64,000 bases of DNA, from assembly GCF_000716715.1 (NCBI RefSeq), contig NZ_JNYJ01000039.1, forward strand, positions 1 to 64,000. Reading direction: 5' to 3'. Every line of letters starts with the position of its first letter. Positions within the stretch are counted from its first letter, which is position 1. This DNA comes from Dactylosporangium aurantiacum. Its GTDB lineage: Bacteria; Actinomycetota; Actinomycetes; Mycobacteriales; Micromonosporaceae. Both the position numbers and the translations under genes were made by a program. Shown piece by piece: positions 41,466 through 51,348 of the stretch. The notes under the pieces are model-generated. The model saw nothing but the letters and a program-made list of their open reading frames with translations, had not been told where the DNA came from and did not search any database.

Positions 41466-42005
41466 ATGGACCTCAAGCTCGGCACGTACCTGATCTACCT
41501 GGCGGTGAGCATCCTGCTGACCGTCTGGGTGGCCCGGACACTGCTCAAGAACGGCCAGGTGTTCCTCGACGACGCGTTCGCCGACGAGCGCCTGGCCAAG
41601 TCGGTCAACCACCTGCTGGTCGTCGGCTTCTACCTGCTCAACCTCGGCTACGTCGCGGTGGCGCTGAAGATCGGCCAGTCGCTGCCGGACGGCAGCTCCG
41701 CGATGGAGGCCCTGGCGTGGAAGCTCGGCCTGGTGCTGCTGGTGCTCGGCGGGCTGCACTTCTTCAACCTGTACGTGCTGAGCCGGTTCCGCCGCCGCCG
41801 GATGCTGGACCAGCTGCCGCCGCCGGTGCCGCCGGCCCGGATGATCCCCGCCGGCTACCCGTCGCCGCTGCCGTACCCGGTGCCGCCGGCGCCCCGCCCC
41901 GCCGCGCCACCGCCGGCCGCCGCGCCGCACGGGTACCCGAAACCGCCGGCGCAGCCGCCCGCCGCCCCGCGGGACCACGACGACGAGCCCCGGCCGCCGC
42001 TGTGA
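41466..42005 (+). CDS. Membrane protein with Pro-rich tail
   Basis: A 179-residue protein with three hydrophobic segments (YLIYLAVSILLTVWVA; VVGFYLLNLGYVAVAL; LGLVLLVLGGLHFFNLYVL) and a 75-residue cytoplasmic tail very rich in Pro and Ala (PPPVPPARM, PPAPRPAAPPPAAAPHG). No family recognised with certainty. First gene after the double TetR operator; the next gene overlaps by GTGA. Confidence 0.75.
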   Translation: MDLKLGTYLIYLAVSILLTVWVARTLLKNGQVFLDDAFADERLAKSVNHLLVVGFYLLNLGYVAVALKIGQSLPDGSSAMEALAWKLGLVLLVLGGLHFFNLYVLSRFRRRRMLDQLPPPVPPARMIPAGYPSPLPYPVPPAPRPAAPPPAAAPHGYPKPPAQPPAAPRDHDDEPRPPL

Positions 42006-42424
42006 TCACCCGGCTCACCGTGCTCTACGACGCGGGCTGCGGGCTGTGCCGCACGGCACGGGCGTGGCTCGCGTCGCGGGCGCAGCTGGTGCCGCTGGAG
42101 TTCGTGGCGGCGGGGTCGGACGAGGCGCGCCGGCGGTACCCGTCGCTCGACCCGGCGCAGACCCTCGCCGACATCACCGTGGTCGCCGACGACGGCGGCG
42201 TCTACACCGGCGACAGCGCGTGGATCATCTGCCTGTGGGCCCTCGACGGGTACCGCGGGCTGGCCGCGCGGCTGGCCGCGCCGGACCTGCGGCCCACGGC
42301 GCGGCGGGTGGTCGCGGCGGCCGCGGCGCTGCGCCGGGCCGGGCGCGACGGGCAGGACCAGCGGACCGGCCCGGGCCTCACCCAGGGATATGGTTCGGAC
42401 TGTGGTGGAACCTGCGATCTCTGA
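42002..42424 (+). CDS. DCC family thiol-disulfide oxidoreductase-like protein (DUF393)
   Basis: A 140-residue protein with the family signature LTVLYDAGCGLCRTARAWL, whose Asp-x-x-Cys-x-x-Cys gives the DCC name, and a second conserved part ITVVADDGGVYTGDSAWIICLWAL seen in part as GVYTGDSAWIICLW. The fold is thioredoxin-like; substrates are not established. GTG start overlaps the membrane protein stop (GTGA). Confidence 0.85.
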   Translation: MITRLTVLYDAGCGLCRTARAWLASRAQLVPLEFVAAGSDEARRRYPSLDPAQTLADITVVADDGGVYTGDSAWIICLWALDGYRGLAARLAAPDLRPTARRVVAAAAALRRAGRDGQDQRTGPGLTQGYGSDCGGTCDL

Positions 42425-43106
42425 CGCCCCGCCCGCCACCGCGGGCGCCGAGTCGACCGCGAAGGGTGAGCAGACCCGGCGGCTGATCGTCGACACGGCG
42501 GTGCGGCTCTTCGGCGAGCAGGGCTACGACAAGACCACGATGCGGGCGATCGCCGCCGCCGCCGGCGTGTCGGTCGGCAACGCGTACTACTACTTCCCGT
42601 CCAAGGGTCACCTGGTGCAGGCGTTCTACACCACCGTGCAGGACGCCCACGCCGACGCGTGCCGGCAGGCCCTGGCCACCCCGGGGCCGTTCGTGGACCG
42701 GCTGCGCGCCGCGATGCTCACCGGGGTGGAGACGATGGCGCCGTACCACGGCTTCGCCGGGTCGTTCTTCAAGACCGCCGCCGAGCCGGGGTCGCCGCTG
42801 AGCCCGTTCAGCGCCGACTCCGCCCCGGCGCGGGAGCGCTCGCTGCGCATGTTCGCCGACGTCGTCGAGGGCGCCACCACGAAGATCGACCCCGAGCTGC
42901 GGGCCGAGCTGCCGGAGCTGCTGTGGCTCGCCCAGATGGGTGTCACCCTGTACTGGGTGCACGACACCTCCCCCGGCCAGGAGAAGACCCGGCTGCTGGT
43001 CGAGCGGTCCGCGCCGCTCATCGACCGGCTGGTCGGCATGTCCCGGTTCCGGGTGTTCAAGCCCGTGGTGCGCGAGATGCTCACCCTGTACCGGATGCTG
43101 CGCTGA
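42402..43106 (+). CDS. TetR-family transcriptional regulator
   Basis: A 234-residue repressor. HTH at about 23-70: RLIVDTAVRLFGEQGYDKTT and AIAAAAGVSVGNAYYYFPSK. The ligand domain (about 75-234) belongs to the group with a FKPVVREMLTLYRMLR end. The GTG at 42402 is favoured because TATGGT (42389-42394) lies 7 nt before it; an ATG at 42390 would add 4 residues. It overlaps the DCC gene, and the two TTGAAC palindromes upstream of the operon are probable binding sites. Confidence 0.9.
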   Translation: MVEPAISDAPPATAGAESTAKGEQTRRLIVDTAVRLFGEQGYDKTTMRAIAAAAGVSVGNAYYYFPSKGHLVQAFYTTVQDAHADACRQALATPGPFVDRLRAAMLTGVETMAPYHGFAGSFFKTAAEPGSPLSPFSADSAPARERSLRMFADVVEGATTKIDPELRAELPELLWLAQMGVTLYWVHDTSPGQEKTRLLVERSAPLIDRLVGMSRFRVFKPVVREMLTLYRMLR

Positions 43107-43208
43107 GCCGGCAGGTGTGAGCGTCACCCGGCCGGGTATTTCGCCAGCTCCTGACCGGGTAGCGTTCGCCCAGTTCGAACGGGTGTTCGTCATTGATCGG
43201 TAATCGTT

Positions 43209-43223
43209 TGTTCACTGTGAACA
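43209..43223. promoter_or_regulatory. Palindrome upstream of the ergothioneine operon
   Basis: TGTTCACTGTGAACA is a perfect 15-bp palindrome centred 46 bp before egtA. An 8-bp palindrome GTTCGAAC lies at 43173-43180. No regulator gene for it is assigned. Confidence 0.5.
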
Positions 43224-43247
43224 TTCGCCGGCCGCTGGATCCTCGGG

Positions 43248-43253
43248 TAGCGT
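43248..43253 (+). promoter_or_regulatory. Candidate -10 of leaderless egtA
   Basis: TAGCGT is 8 nt before the ATG at 43262, with no ribosome binding site between, as in leaderless messages. No clear -35. Confidence 0.5.
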
Positions 43254-43261
43254 CGGCTCGC

Positions 43262-44473
43262 ATGGCGACCTTGCGCATCGACCGCACGGCCGCCGATCCC
43301 GATGCGGTGATCTGTGCGATTGAGCAGGCCGAGGGCTACATTGCATCGATCTGCTTCAAAACCGGTCCACCGGAGACGGTCGGCGTCGAGCTTGAGTACA
43401 CCGTCCATGCCAGCGCGAATCCGACGACATACATCGATCCCGATCGGATGTGTCAGGCGCTCGGCGACCACGCACCCCCGACCCTGCGCCCCGGCGCGGC
43501 GAGCCTGCCGCTGCGGCACGGGTCGGCCGTCACCCTCGAGCCGGGTGGCCAGGTGGAGCTTTCCACCCTCCCCCAACGGTCCTTGACCGCCCTCCACGAG
43601 GCGGTCGGCGCGGACCTGGCGGAGCTCAGCGAGCGGCTCGGCCGCGCCGGGCTGGAGCTCGGCGGCACCGGCATCGACCCGCACCGCCCGCCGCGGCGGA
43701 TGCTCCGCACCCCCCGCTACGACGCGATGGCGGCCACCTTCGCCCGGCGCAACGACGCCGGCCGGACCATGATGTGCAGCACCGCCGGTCTGCAGGTGTG
43801 CCTCGACGCGGGCCCGCCGTCCCGGTGGGCCGCGCTGCACGACCTGGGCCCGCCGCTCATCGCCCTGTTCGCCAACTCCCGCCACCACGCCGGGCACGAC
43901 ACCGGCTGGGCGTCGGCGCGGATGCGCACCTGGCTGGCGATGGACCCGTCCCGGACCCGGCCCGTGCCGGACGGCGACGACCCGGCGCTGCGATGGGCCC
44001 GGTACGCGATGGACGCGCAGCTGCTGTGCGTGCGGCGCGACGACGGCCCGTGGACCGCGCCGGCCGGGGTGACGTTCGCGGACTGGGTCGACGGGGCCCT
44101 CGGGCACCCGCCGACGTACGCGGACCTCGACTACCACCTCAGCACCCTGTTCCCGCCGGTGCGCCCGCGCGGCTACCTCGAGGTGCGCTACCTCGACACG
44201 CTGCGCGGCGCCGACTGGTTCGCCCCGGCGGCGATCCTCACGGCGCTGCTCGCCGACGAGCCGACCATCGACCGGGTGCGTGAGCTGTGCGCGCCCGTCG
44301 CCGGGCAGTGGGCCCTCGCGGCCCGCCTCGGCACCGCCGACCCGGCCCTCGCCAGGGCCGCGGCCGCGGTGCGTGACCTCGCCCTGGACCGGCTCACCGG
44401 GCAGCACCTGCCCGCCGCACTCCTGCAGGACGTCATCGAAGGGAGCACCCGCAATGAGCCAACCGGAGCGTAG
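43262..44473 (+). CDS. egtA: Glutamate-cysteine ligase EgtA
   Basis: Makes gamma-glutamylcysteine for ergothioneine synthesis. The 403-residue protein belongs to the GCS2 glutamate-cysteine ligase family: VGVELEYTVHA near the start (Glu metal ligands), GTGIDPHRPPRRMLRTPRYD, the MMCSTAGLQVCLDAG strand and FANSRHHAGHDTGWASARMR, with PRGYLEVRYLDTL near the end. It is the first of four overlapping genes in the order A-B-C-D, and its stop overlaps egtB by 20 bp. The start is placed at the ATG with the TAGCGT hexamer 8 nt upstream. Confidence 0.95.
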   Translation: MATLRIDRTAADPDAVICAIEQAEGYIASICFKTGPPETVGVELEYTVHASANPTTYIDPDRMCQALGDHAPPTLRPGAASLPLRHGSAVTLEPGGQVELSTLPQRSLTALHEAVGADLAELSERLGRAGLELGGTGIDPHRPPRRMLRTPRYDAMAATFARRNDAGRTMMCSTAGLQVCLDAGPPSRWAALHDLGPPLIALFANSRHHAGHDTGWASARMRTWLAMDPSRTRPVPDGDDPALRWARYAMDAQLLCVRRDDGPWTAPAGVTFADWVDGALGHPPTYADLDYHLSTLFPPVRPRGYLEVRYLDTLRGADWFAPAAILTALLADEPTIDRVRELCAPVAGQWALAARLGTADPALARAAAAVRDLALDRLTGQHLPAALLQDVIEGSTRNEPTGA

Positions 44474-45845
44474 CGGCACGAGCCTCGGCGAGCGCGTCGC
44501 CGCCGAGCTGGAGCGGACCCGCCGCCGTTCGGCGCTGCTCACCGACGCCGTCGACGACGCCGACCTGGTCCGGCAGCACTCGCCGCTGATGTCGCCGCTG
44601 GTGTGGGACCTCGCGCACATCGGCAACCAGGAGGAGCTGTGGCTGGTGCGCGACGTCGGCGGCCGCGAGCCGGTCCGCCAGGACATCGACCACCTCTACG
44701 ACGCGTTCAAGCACGCCCGCCGGGACCGGCCGCAGCTGCCGCTGCTCGGCCCGGCGGAGGCACGCGCGTACGTGGCGACGGTCCGCGACAAGGTCCTCGA
44801 CGTGCTGGACCGGCTGCCCGCCGACGCGGCCCTGCCGGACGCCCCACCGGACGCCCTGCCGCACACCCTGCCGCACGAGGTGCCGGACGCGGGCCGGCGG
44901 CTGGTCCGCGACGGGTTCGCGTTCGGGATGATCGTGCAGCACGAGCAGCAGCACGACGAGACCATGCTCGCCACCCACCAGCTGCGCTCCGGGCCGCCGG
45001 TGCTGTCCGCCGGCCCGCCGCCCGCGGCGAAGGTCACCGTCGGCGGTGAGGTCCTCGTCCCGGCCGGCGCGTTCGACATGGGCACCTCCACCGAGGCGTG
45101 GGCGCTGGACAACGAGCGGCCCGCGCACCGCGTCGACGTCGCCGCGTACTGGATCGACGCGGCCCCCGTCACCAACGCCCAGTACGCCGCGTTCATCGAC
45201 GACGGCGGCTACGACGACCCACGCTGGTGGACCACCGAGGGCTGGCGGCACCGCACCGAGGCGTCCCTCGTCGCGCCGCTGCACTGGACCCGCGACGGCG
45301 GCGGCTGGTACGCCACCACCTTCGGCCGCACCGCGCCGGTCGTGCCCGACGCGCCGGTCGTGCACGTCTGCTTCCACGAGGCGAAGGCCTACGCCACCTG
45401 GGCCGGCCGGCGGCTGCCGACCGAGGCCGAGTGGGAGAAGGCGGCCCGGCACGACCCGGCGACCGGCCGCTCCCGGCGGTACCCGTGGGGCGACAACGAC
45501 CCGACGGACCGCCACGCCAACCTCGGGCAGCGGCACCTGACGCCGGCGCCCGTCGGCGCCTACCCGGACGGCGCGTCGCCGCTGGGCGTGCACCAGCTCA
45601 TCGGCGACGTGTGGGAATGGGTCGACAGCGGTTTCCTGCCGTACCCGGGGTTCAGCGCCTTCCCGTACCGGGAGTACTCCGAGGTGTTCTTCGGCGGCGA
45701 CTACAGGATGCTGCGCGGCGGGTCGTTCGGCACCGACCGGGCCGCGTGCCGGGGCACGTTCCGCAACTGGGACCACCCGGTCCGCCGGCAGATCTTCAGC
45801 GGGTTCCGCACCGCCCGGGACGCCTCCCCCGCGGAGCTCGCCTAG
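44454..45845 (+). CDS. egtB: Ergothioneine biosynthesis sulfoxide synthase EgtB
   Basis: A non-haem iron enzyme joining gamma-glutamylcysteine (or cysteine) to hercynine with O2. The 463-residue protein has an N-terminal DinB-like domain (about 25-180) with the iron-site His residues in WDLAHIGNQEELWLVRD and QHEQQHDETM (His-x3-His-x-Glu type), and a C-terminal FGE-sulfatase domain (about 195-460: GAFDMGTS, WGDNDPTDRHANLGQRHL, GDVWEWVDSGFLPYPGF, RGGSFGTD). GGGAG precedes the ATG. Its stop overlaps the egtC start by one base. Confidence 0.97.
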   Translation: MSQPERSGTSLGERVAAELERTRRRSALLTDAVDDADLVRQHSPLMSPLVWDLAHIGNQEELWLVRDVGGREPVRQDIDHLYDAFKHARRDRPQLPLLGPAEARAYVATVRDKVLDVLDRLPADAALPDAPPDALPHTLPHEVPDAGRRLVRDGFAFGMIVQHEQQHDETMLATHQLRSGPPVLSAGPPPAAKVTVGGEVLVPAGAFDMGTSTEAWALDNERPAHRVDVAAYWIDAAPVTNAQYAAFIDDGGYDDPRWWTTEGWRHRTEASLVAPLHWTRDGGGWYATTFGRTAPVVPDAPVVHVCFHEAKAYATWAGRRLPTEAEWEKAARHDPATGRSRRYPWGDNDPTDRHANLGQRHLTPAPVGAYPDGASPLGVHQLIGDVWEWVDSGFLPYPGFSAFPYREYSEVFFGGDYRMLRGGSFGTDRAACRGTFRNWDHPVRRQIFSGFRTARDASPAELA

Positions 45846-46597
45846 TGTGCCGGCACCTGGTGTACCTGGGGCCGCCGGCGCCGCTGTCGCGGCTGCTGTT
45901 CGACCCGCCGCACGGCCTGGAGCACCAGTCGTGGGCGCCGCGGGACATGCGCGGCGGCGGCACCATCAACGCCGACGGCTTCGGGCTGGGCTGGTTCCCG
46001 TCGGCCGACCTCCCGCAGCCGGTGGTGTACCGCTCCGCCCGTCCACTGTGGAGCGACCTGGCGCTGCCCGCGCTGGCGGCGGCGACGACCTCCGGCGCGG
46101 TGCTCGCCGCGGTCCGCTCCGCCACCGCCGGCATGCCGGTCACCGAGTCCGCGGCCGCGCCGTTCCACGACGGGCCGTGGCTGTTCAGCCACAACGGCCG
46201 GGTCACCGGCTGGCCCGACAGCGTCACCGGGGTCGCGGCCGGGCTGCCGGTCCGCGACCTCATCACCCTGGACGCGCCGACGGACAGCGCGCTGCTGTGG
46301 GCCCTCGTGCGGGCGCGGCTGCGCGCCGGCGGACCCCTCGGCGACACGCTGTCGCAGGTCGTCGGGCTCGTCGCCGCGGCCGCGCCCGGGTCGCGGCTCA
46401 ACCTGCTGCTCACCGACGGCAGGTCCGTCGCCGCCGTCACCTACGGCCATGCCCTGTCCGTGCGCGCCGGCGACGGCACCGTCCTCGTCGCGTCCGAGCC
46501 GCTCGACGACGGCCCGGCCTGGCGGCCCGTCCCCGAACACTCCCTGCTCGTCGCGGACCCGTCCGCGGTACACATATCGGAAGGAATCTTCTCGTGA
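45845..46597 (+). CDS. egtC: Ergothioneine biosynthesis amidohydrolase EgtC
   Basis: Removes the glutamyl group from the EgtB product. A 250-residue class II glutamine-amidotransferase-fold protein: the GTG start is followed at once by the nucleophile Cys (CRHLVYLGPPAPLSRLLFDP), with NADGFGLGWFP, AAVRSATAG, PFHDGPWLFSHNGRV and LTDGRSVAAVTYG as usual for EgtC. The start at 45845 is certain because Cys must be residue 2. Overlaps egtD by GTGA. Confidence 0.96.
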   Translation: MCRHLVYLGPPAPLSRLLFDPPHGLEHQSWAPRDMRGGGTINADGFGLGWFPSADLPQPVVYRSARPLWSDLALPALAAATTSGAVLAAVRSATAGMPVTESAAAPFHDGPWLFSHNGRVTGWPDSVTGVAAGLPVRDLITLDAPTDSALLWALVRARLRAGGPLGDTLSQVVGLVAAAAPGSRLNLLLTDGRSVAAVTYGHALSVRAGDGTVLVASEPLDDGPAWRPVPEHSLLVADPSAVHISEGIFS

Positions 46598-47571
46598 CCA
46601 TCCAGGATCCCGACCTCGACGTGTACCTGCTCGACAGCGACCTCACGGCCGCGCTGCGGGCCGACGCCCGGGCCGGTCTCACCGCCACCCCGAAGACGCT
46701 GCCGCCGAAGTACTTCTACGACGCCCGCGGCAGCGAGCTGTTCGAGGAGATCACCCGCCTGCCGGAGTACTACCCGACCCGCGCCGAACGGCAGATCCTC
46801 ACCGACCGGGCCGCGTCGATCGCCCGGGTCACCGGCGCGAAGACCCTGGTGGAGCTCGGCTCCGGCTCCTCGGAGAAGACCCGGCTGCTGCTGGACGCGC
46901 TGCGCGACGCCGGGACGCTCGGCTCGTTCGTGCCGCTGGACGTGTCGGCGTCCGCGCTGCGCGACGCGGTCGGCACGCTGCGCGCCGACTACCCGGACCT
47001 GCACGTGCGCGGCATCGTCGCCGACTTCGTCAACCACCTGGAGGTGCTGCCGGACACCGGCGACCGGCTCGTCGCGTTCCTCGGCGGCACGATCGGCAAC
47101 TTCACCCCCGCGGAGCGGGCACCGTTCCTCGCCGCGCTGCGCGCCCGCCTGCAGCACGGCGAGTGGTTCCTGCTCGGCGCCGACCTGGTGAAGTCGCCGG
47201 CGGTGCTGGTCCCCGCGTACGACGACGCCGCCGGCGTCACCGCCGAGTTCAACCGCAACGTCCTGCACGTGCTCAACCGCACCCTCGACGCCGACTTCAA
47301 CGTGCCCGCGTTCCGGCACGTCGCCGTGTGGGACGCCGGGCACGAGTGGATCGAGATGCGGCTGCGGGCGACCGGGGCGCAGCGGGTCCACGTCGGCGCG
47401 CTCGGCCTCACGGTCGACTTCGCCGACGGCGAGGAGCTGCGCACCGAGGTGTCGGCGAAGTTCCGCCAGGACGGGCTGACCGCGGAGCTGACCGCGGCCG
47501 GGTTCGCGGTGCGGCACTGGTGGACGGACGCGGAGGGCAGGTTCGCCCTGGCCCTGGCGGCGGCCGTGTAG
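46594..47571 (+). CDS. egtD: L-histidine N-alpha-methyltransferase EgtD
   Basis: Trimethylates histidine to hercynine using S-adenosylmethionine, the first step of ergothioneine synthesis. The 325-residue protein has PPKYFYDARGSELFEEITRL, EYYPTRAERQIL, the SAM motif LVELGSGSSEKTRLLLDAL, and FLGGTIGNFTP, all typical of EgtD. GGAAGGA lies before the GTG at 46594. egtE, the PLP-dependent C-S lyase, is not next to it; the operon ends in a hairpin terminator. Confidence 0.97.
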   Translation: MTIQDPDLDVYLLDSDLTAALRADARAGLTATPKTLPPKYFYDARGSELFEEITRLPEYYPTRAERQILTDRAASIARVTGAKTLVELGSGSSEKTRLLLDALRDAGTLGSFVPLDVSASALRDAVGTLRADYPDLHVRGIVADFVNHLEVLPDTGDRLVAFLGGTIGNFTPAERAPFLAALRARLQHGEWFLLGADLVKSPAVLVPAYDDAAGVTAEFNRNVLHVLNRTLDADFNVPAFRHVAVWDAGHEWIEMRLRATGAQRVHVGALGLTVDFADGEELRTEVSAKFRQDGLTAELTAAGFAVRHWWTDAEGRFALALAAAV

Positions 47572-47580
47572 GTGGTTCCG

Positions 47581-47617
47581 CGGGCCGGGACGCCGCCCCG
47601 GCGGTTGTCCCGGCCCG
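47581..47617 (+). terminator. Hairpin terminator of egtABCD
   Basis: Perfect 11-bp stem CGGGCCGGGAC (47581-47591) with GTCCCGGCCCG (47607-47617) and a 15-nt loop, 10 bp after the egtD stop. No U-tract. Confidence 0.8.
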
Positions 47618-47674
47618 GCACGGCCTTCCGGCAACTGACGGCTTCCCGACAGCCGCCGCCACGGCAGGTCTGGT

Positions 47675-47788
47675 CGGGTCAGACGGTCGGGTCGGGCGGT
47701 CGGGTCGGGCGGTCGGGTCGGGCGGTCGGGTCGGGCGGTCGGGTCGGGCGGTCGGGTCGGGCGGTCGGGTCAGACGGTCGGGTCGGGC
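47675..47788. repeat. 13-bp tandem repeat, eight full copies
   Basis: Unit CGGGTCGGGCGGT. Six identical copies (47688-47765) are flanked on both sides by the variant CGGGTCAGACGGT (47675-47687 and 47766-47778), with a partial copy after. The TCA in the right-hand variant is the stop codon of the leftward gene at 47770. The period is not a multiple of three. Confidence 0.95.
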
Positions 47789-48213
47789 GCGCGGTGCCGG
47801 GCGGGCGCCGGCGGGCGCGGCGCGAGGCCTGTCGACGGCACGTTGTGCAGCGGCTGGGGCGCGAACCGCGGCGGCTCCGGGAACGCGGCCGGCGGCGCGA
47901 TCGCGTGGCCGTGGAACCGCCGCCTTCCCCCGGCCGGCGCGCCGGGCATCGGCGCCGCGGGCATCGGCGCCGCGGGCATCGGCGCCGTCCCGGCGGGTGC
48001 GGCGTGCGTGCCGGTGCGGGCGGTGCCGGCGTACGGCATGGTGGGCGGGACCGGCTCCGTGTACGGCCTCGCCGCCGGGTGCGGGCGCAGCGGGGCGGGG
48101 CGCCGCGCGGCCCGGTGGGACCGGTGCATCCGCAGCGTGCCGATCACGCTCACCAGCAGGACGGCGAGGACGATCAGCGGGGTCACCACGTCGTCGCCGT
48201 GCGGGATGTTCAC
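47770..48213 (-). CDS. Small membrane protein with Pro/Ala-rich tail
   Basis: About 147 residues: a short external start, one membrane helix (VVTPLIVLAVLLVSVIGTL, about 9-27), a basic stretch (RMHRSHRAARRP) and a long Pro/Ala-rich tail with tandem APMPAAPMPAAPMPGAP. No family recognised. GGAGGA is 9 nt before the GTG at 48213, while the ATG at 48222 touches it; the GTG is therefore preferred. The stop codon lies inside a 13-bp tandem array. Confidence 0.6.
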   Translation of the reverse strand: MNIPHGDDVVTPLIVLAVLLVSVIGTLRMHRSHRAARRPAPLRPHPAARPYTEPVPPTMPYAGTARTGTHAAPAGTAPMPAAPMPAAPMPGAPAGGRRRFHGHAIAPPAAFPEPPRFAPQPLHNVPSTGLAPRPPAPARHRAPDPTV

Positions 48214-48419
48214 GTGCACCATTCCTCCGAGCCGTACCGGTTGCGCTGCTTTTACGGTAGGTGACCGGGTGCGGGCCGGTTGTCAGCAGTTCAGGCGGGG
48301 CAAACCACCACGGGGGCGACAGTTGCCCGCGCGGGCCGGTGGTGATCCTCGCGACGGTCCGGCGGCGGGGCGGTGTGCCGATTGCGTGCTTGGGTGATCG
48401 ATCGGGTACACCTTTGTGC

Positions 48420-50885
<2,466 letters not shown>

Positions 50886-50900
50886 CCCGGAAGGAGCGTC

Positions 50901-51329
50901 ATGTCCGAGCTGTGGCCGGCGGGCACGCCGGGGCTGCTGCGCCTGCCGTCGGGGCGGACGGTCCGCGGCCGGCCGCTGTCCAAGCCGGTGCCGGACGGGC
51001 CGGTGCCGACGCTCGGCGTGTACCTGCTCGGCCGGGAGCCGGCGGCGACGCCGTGGCCGGCGCACTGGGTGCGCTGGCCGGACTTCGGCCTGCCGCGGGA
51101 CCGGGCGGCGCTGCGGGCCGCCCTCGAGGCCGCGCTGGTGGAGGCGGAGGCGGGGCGGGTCGAGTTCGGCTGCGGCGGCGGTCGCGGCCGGACCGGGACG
51201 GCCCTGGCGTGCCTGGCGGTCCTCGACGGGGTGCCGGCCGGTGAGGCCGTCGCGTACGTCCGGCAGCACTACTCCCGGCACGCCGTCGAGACGCCGTGGC
51301 AGCGCGGGTTCGTCAAGCGGTACACCTGA
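50901..51329 (+). CDS. Protein-tyrosine phosphatase-like protein
   Basis: A 142-residue protein with a Cys-x5-Arg phosphate loop in VEFGCGGGRGRTGTALACL (Cys near 93, Arg near 99); the usual His before Cys is replaced by Gly. Conserved Asp in RWPDFGLPRD could act as general acid. It directly follows a Ser/Thr kinase gene (15 bp), so a role in reversing phosphorylation is plausible, though such dual-specificity-like proteins can also act on small phosphates. GGAAGGAG upstream of the ATG. Confidence 0.8.
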   Translation: MSELWPAGTPGLLRLPSGRTVRGRPLSKPVPDGPVPTLGVYLLGREPAATPWPAHWVRWPDFGLPRDRAALRAALEAALVEAEAGRVEFGCGGGRGRTGTALACLAVLDGVPAGEAVAYVRQHYSRHAVETPWQRGFVKRYT

Positions 51330-51348
51330 CGAACCCGGCGGCGGACGG

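Noticed and set aside
47675..47788. CRISPR-like array
   Set aside because: Units of 13 bp are directly adjacent without unique spacers and no cas genes are near.
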